64,000 bases of DNA from Methylocystis iwaonis (GTDB lineage Bacteria > Pseudomonadota > Alphaproteobacteria > Rhizobiales > Beijerinckiaceae). The stretch is taken from assembly GCF_027925385.1 (NCBI RefSeq), contig NZ_AP027142.1, forward strand, positions 788,001 through 852,000. The letters run 5' to 3'. The notes beneath the pieces were generated by a model. It worked only from the letters and a program-made list of their open reading frames with translations, did no database searches and was not told the origin of the DNA. Positions 62,699-64,000 of the stretch are shown piece by piece (position 1 is the stretch's first letter; every line of letters starts with the position of its first letter). A program made the translations under genes and the position numbers.

Positions 62699-63244
62699 CT
62701 ATGGAAGCTTTGCGAAGCCTTCTTTGAAGCCCTGGAGCGTCAGCGGAAGCCCGATTCCCTCTTCTGGAACCTGATGGATGATGAAGGTCGCGGTCTTACC
62801 ATTTTTGAGCTGATCGATCAGCTTGTCGTCCATGACGACTTCTGCGACGCAACCCGTTGGCAGACATTTGACAAATCCGGCGCGACCGATGTCGGTTTCG
62901 TCGATTTTGAGACCGAGGCCATTCGGCAGCAGAACCCCGAGCGGCGCGATCACTCTGAGCAAACGACTCTTTCCGTCGCTGGTTTTCAGGACGATGACGA
63001 CCAGATTGACGTTGCTTTTGTCCTCGGCGACGACGCTCTGGATCAAGGCGCATTGCTCGGAGGCGGCGCCCACGGGCGTCTCGCACCGAATCTCCCAATC
63101 GCCGAATTTGGATTTCACGACGCCTTGCGCTTGCGCCGCGTCGACACAGCCGATTGTCAGGAGAATTCCGGCAAGACCTGCGACTGATTGTCGCAATGGG
63201 GTCAGGTATGGGGCCATGTATGACGCGGCGCGCAAAGGATTCAT
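62699..63244 (-). CDS. invasion-associated locus B (IalB) family protein
   Basis: A 181-residue exported protein. The leader (SVAGLAGILLTIGCVDAAQAQ) precedes the IalB fold: VKSKFGDWEIRCETPVGAASEQCALIQSVV, RLLRVIAPLGVLLPNGLGLKIDETDIGRAGFVKCLPTGCVAEVVMDDKLIDQLKNG. Four cysteines form two likely disulfides. Family members occur widely in alphaproteobacteria, mostly without an invasion role. GGAG precedes ATG 63244; ATG 63217 would also give a leader. Confidence 0.88.
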   Translation of the reverse strand: MNPLRAASYMAPYLTPLRQSVAGLAGILLTIGCVDAAQAQGVVKSKFGDWEIRCETPVGAASEQCALIQSVVAEDKSNVNLVVIVLKTSDGKSRLLRVIAPLGVLLPNGLGLKIDETDIGRAGFVKCLPTGCVAEVVMDDKLIDQLKNGKTATFIIHQVPEEGIGLPLTLQGFKEGFAKLP

Positions 63245-63394
63245 GGTGGCTCCAGCAGCAATTGCTCTTCTTCGCCGATCCTGGGATCCAATCTCGGCCG
63301 CATAGCGGCGAACCGCGATGAGAGCCGCCGTTGCCTAGCAAATGGTCCCGTCCTGTCAAGCAGACGCGAAATCCTCGCGGCTTTTGCGGTTAGC

Positions 63395-63426
63395 GCGACG
63401 TTTTGTCATTTAAAATGTGGCGTCGC
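63395..63426. promoter_or_regulatory. imperfect inverted repeat before coxB
   Basis: GCGACG (63395-63400) and CGTCGC (63421-63426) enclose TTTT-GTCATTT-AAAA. The element lies about 137 bases before coxB and could be a terminator remnant or operator. The remaining bases of the 318-base gap (63245-63562) hold no gene. Confidence 0.35.
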
Positions 63427-63562
63427 AGTAATTGCGCGAGGCTGCCGTTTGTGGTTGAACCGGGCCGGGTCGGGCGAGAGCTTTTGGCGGCGGAAGCGCG
63501 TCCGAAAATTGCATGAAAAACATCGAATCTGGCTGACGAATAAGGTGCGAAAGGCGACCTGC

Positions 63563-64000
63563 ATGTCCAAGGGCAATCGAAAATTCATGTCTGGGGGAGC
63601 GCTCGCTGCGCTAGTTGCGCTTCCGGTCGTCCTCTTTGCAGGCTTCGCCTATGCTCAAGTCGAGGGGCAGCCCACGCCGGGCGGCATCGGCCTCCCGGCG
63701 ACGGTTACCGACGTCGGTCATGAGACGCAGTTTTTCTATAACGGCATCCTTCTGCCGGTCATCACCTTCATCGCCCTCGCGGTGCTCGGTCTGCTGCTTT
63801 ACGTCTCCTGGCGCTACAACGAGCAGGCGAACCCGGTGCCGTCGAAGCTGACCCATCACACGGGCCTCGAGATCGCCTGGACGCTGCTGCCGATCCTCAT
63901 TCTGGTCTTCATCGCCATTCCGTCCTTCCGCATTCTCGCGCATCAGGTCGAAATCCCCGAGTCGAAGATCACCATAAAGGTGACTGGCAATCAGTGGTAC
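63563..64000 (+). CDS. coxB: cytochrome c oxidase subunit II (partial, runs off the window)
   Basis: The first 146 codons of a respiratory oxidase subunit. A signal peptide (LAALVALPVVLFAGFAYAQ) is followed by the two membrane helices: ETQFFYNGILLPVITFIALAVLGLLLYVSWRYN and LEIAWTLLPILILVFIAIPSFRIL. HHTGLEIAWTLLPI is the subunit II hallmark, and TIKVTGNQWY begins the CuA domain at the window end. The CuA ligands lie beyond. AAAGGCG precedes ATG 63563. ATP synthase and oxidase genes are thus near neighbours. Confidence 0.94.
   Translation, partial: MSKGNRKFMSGGALAALVALPVVLFAGFAYAQVEGQPTPGGIGLPATVTDVGHETQFFYNGILLPVITFIALAVLGLLLYVSWRYNEQANPVPSKLTHHTGLEIAWTLLPILILVFIAIPSFRILAHQVEIPESKITIKVTGNQWY

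Noticed and set aside
63406..63588. A 60-codon minus-strand frame overlapping the coxB start
   Set aside because: It overlaps the coxB signal peptide in antisense, has no ribosome binding site and no recognisable protein features.

Overview
The window is a high-GC (mid-60s % by eye) chromosomal stretch of an alphaproteobacterium, most likely of the order Hyphomicrobiales (Rhizobiales). Evidence: a split F0 operon atpI-atpB-atpE-atpF'-atpF with a b' subunit, an IalB-family protein, a PodJ-like Sel1/coiled-coil protein, a 3'-5' exonuclease-lptC-lptA block, an SOS box of the alphaproteobacterial GTTC-N7-GTTC type, and speF-type ornithine decarboxylase. Several small proteins of metal-linked families (DUF411, SmbP-like, HMA_2-like, Spy-like) and the dispersed repeats would suit a Methylocystis/Methylosinus/Beijerinckia-type organism, but no methane oxidation gene is present, so this is only a suggestion.

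Layout. 0-13.5 kb: PodJ-like polarity protein, two small or unknown genes, MltB-type lytic transglycosylase, AI-2E family permease, RNase D-like exonuclease-lptC-lptA, an SLT lipoprotein, a DUF3175 protein and an orphan protein. 13.5-25.6 kb: ettA, HdeD-like membrane protein, purD, a Zur-TPM-TPM operon, argG, PAP2 phosphatase, DUF1259 protein, typA/bipA. 25.6-34.2 kb: many small secreted or membrane proteins, a gene split by an in-frame amber codon, rluD, a flavoprotein, DUF411, Spy-like and creatininase genes. 34.5-45.9 kb: a mechanosensitive channel with two CHASE-like sensor regions, opgG, a long structured leader before ornithine decarboxylase, acetyltransferases, PAP2, aminopeptidase P and prmA. 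46-49.8 kb: accessory region with a P-loop NTPase plus partner protein, then HMA_2-like and DUF5132-like proteins. 49.8-54.8 kb: tandem DUF2778 L,D-transpeptidase-like paralogues, glyQ, an SOS-controlled small gene, chaC. 54.9-64 kb: smc, a ParDE toxin-antitoxin pair, the F0 ATP synthase operon, two secreted proteins and the start of coxB.

Intergenic spaces carry at least five families of short palindromic repeats. One is about 152 bp (family A, seven copies). A second is 84-85 bp with 13-bp perfect terminal inverted repeats (family B, three copies); two B copies lie inside A copies, the signature of a MITE-like element. Other families are C (CCGTCATGGCCG inverted pairs), D (hairpins with a constant TGAA/TTCA loop and covarying stems) and E (a CTTCGAGACGC/CCTCATGCTGAGG inverted pair). 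No rRNA, tRNA, CRISPR array, complete insertion sequence or prophage was seen.

Most likely to repay follow-up: the NTPase plus GAP1-like pair (46.0-47.8 kb), the double-CHASE MscS fusion, the SOS-box small gene (53.6 kb), the amber-interrupted gene (26.9-28.1 kb), the ornithine decarboxylase leader (39.0-39.7 kb) and the nested repeats.
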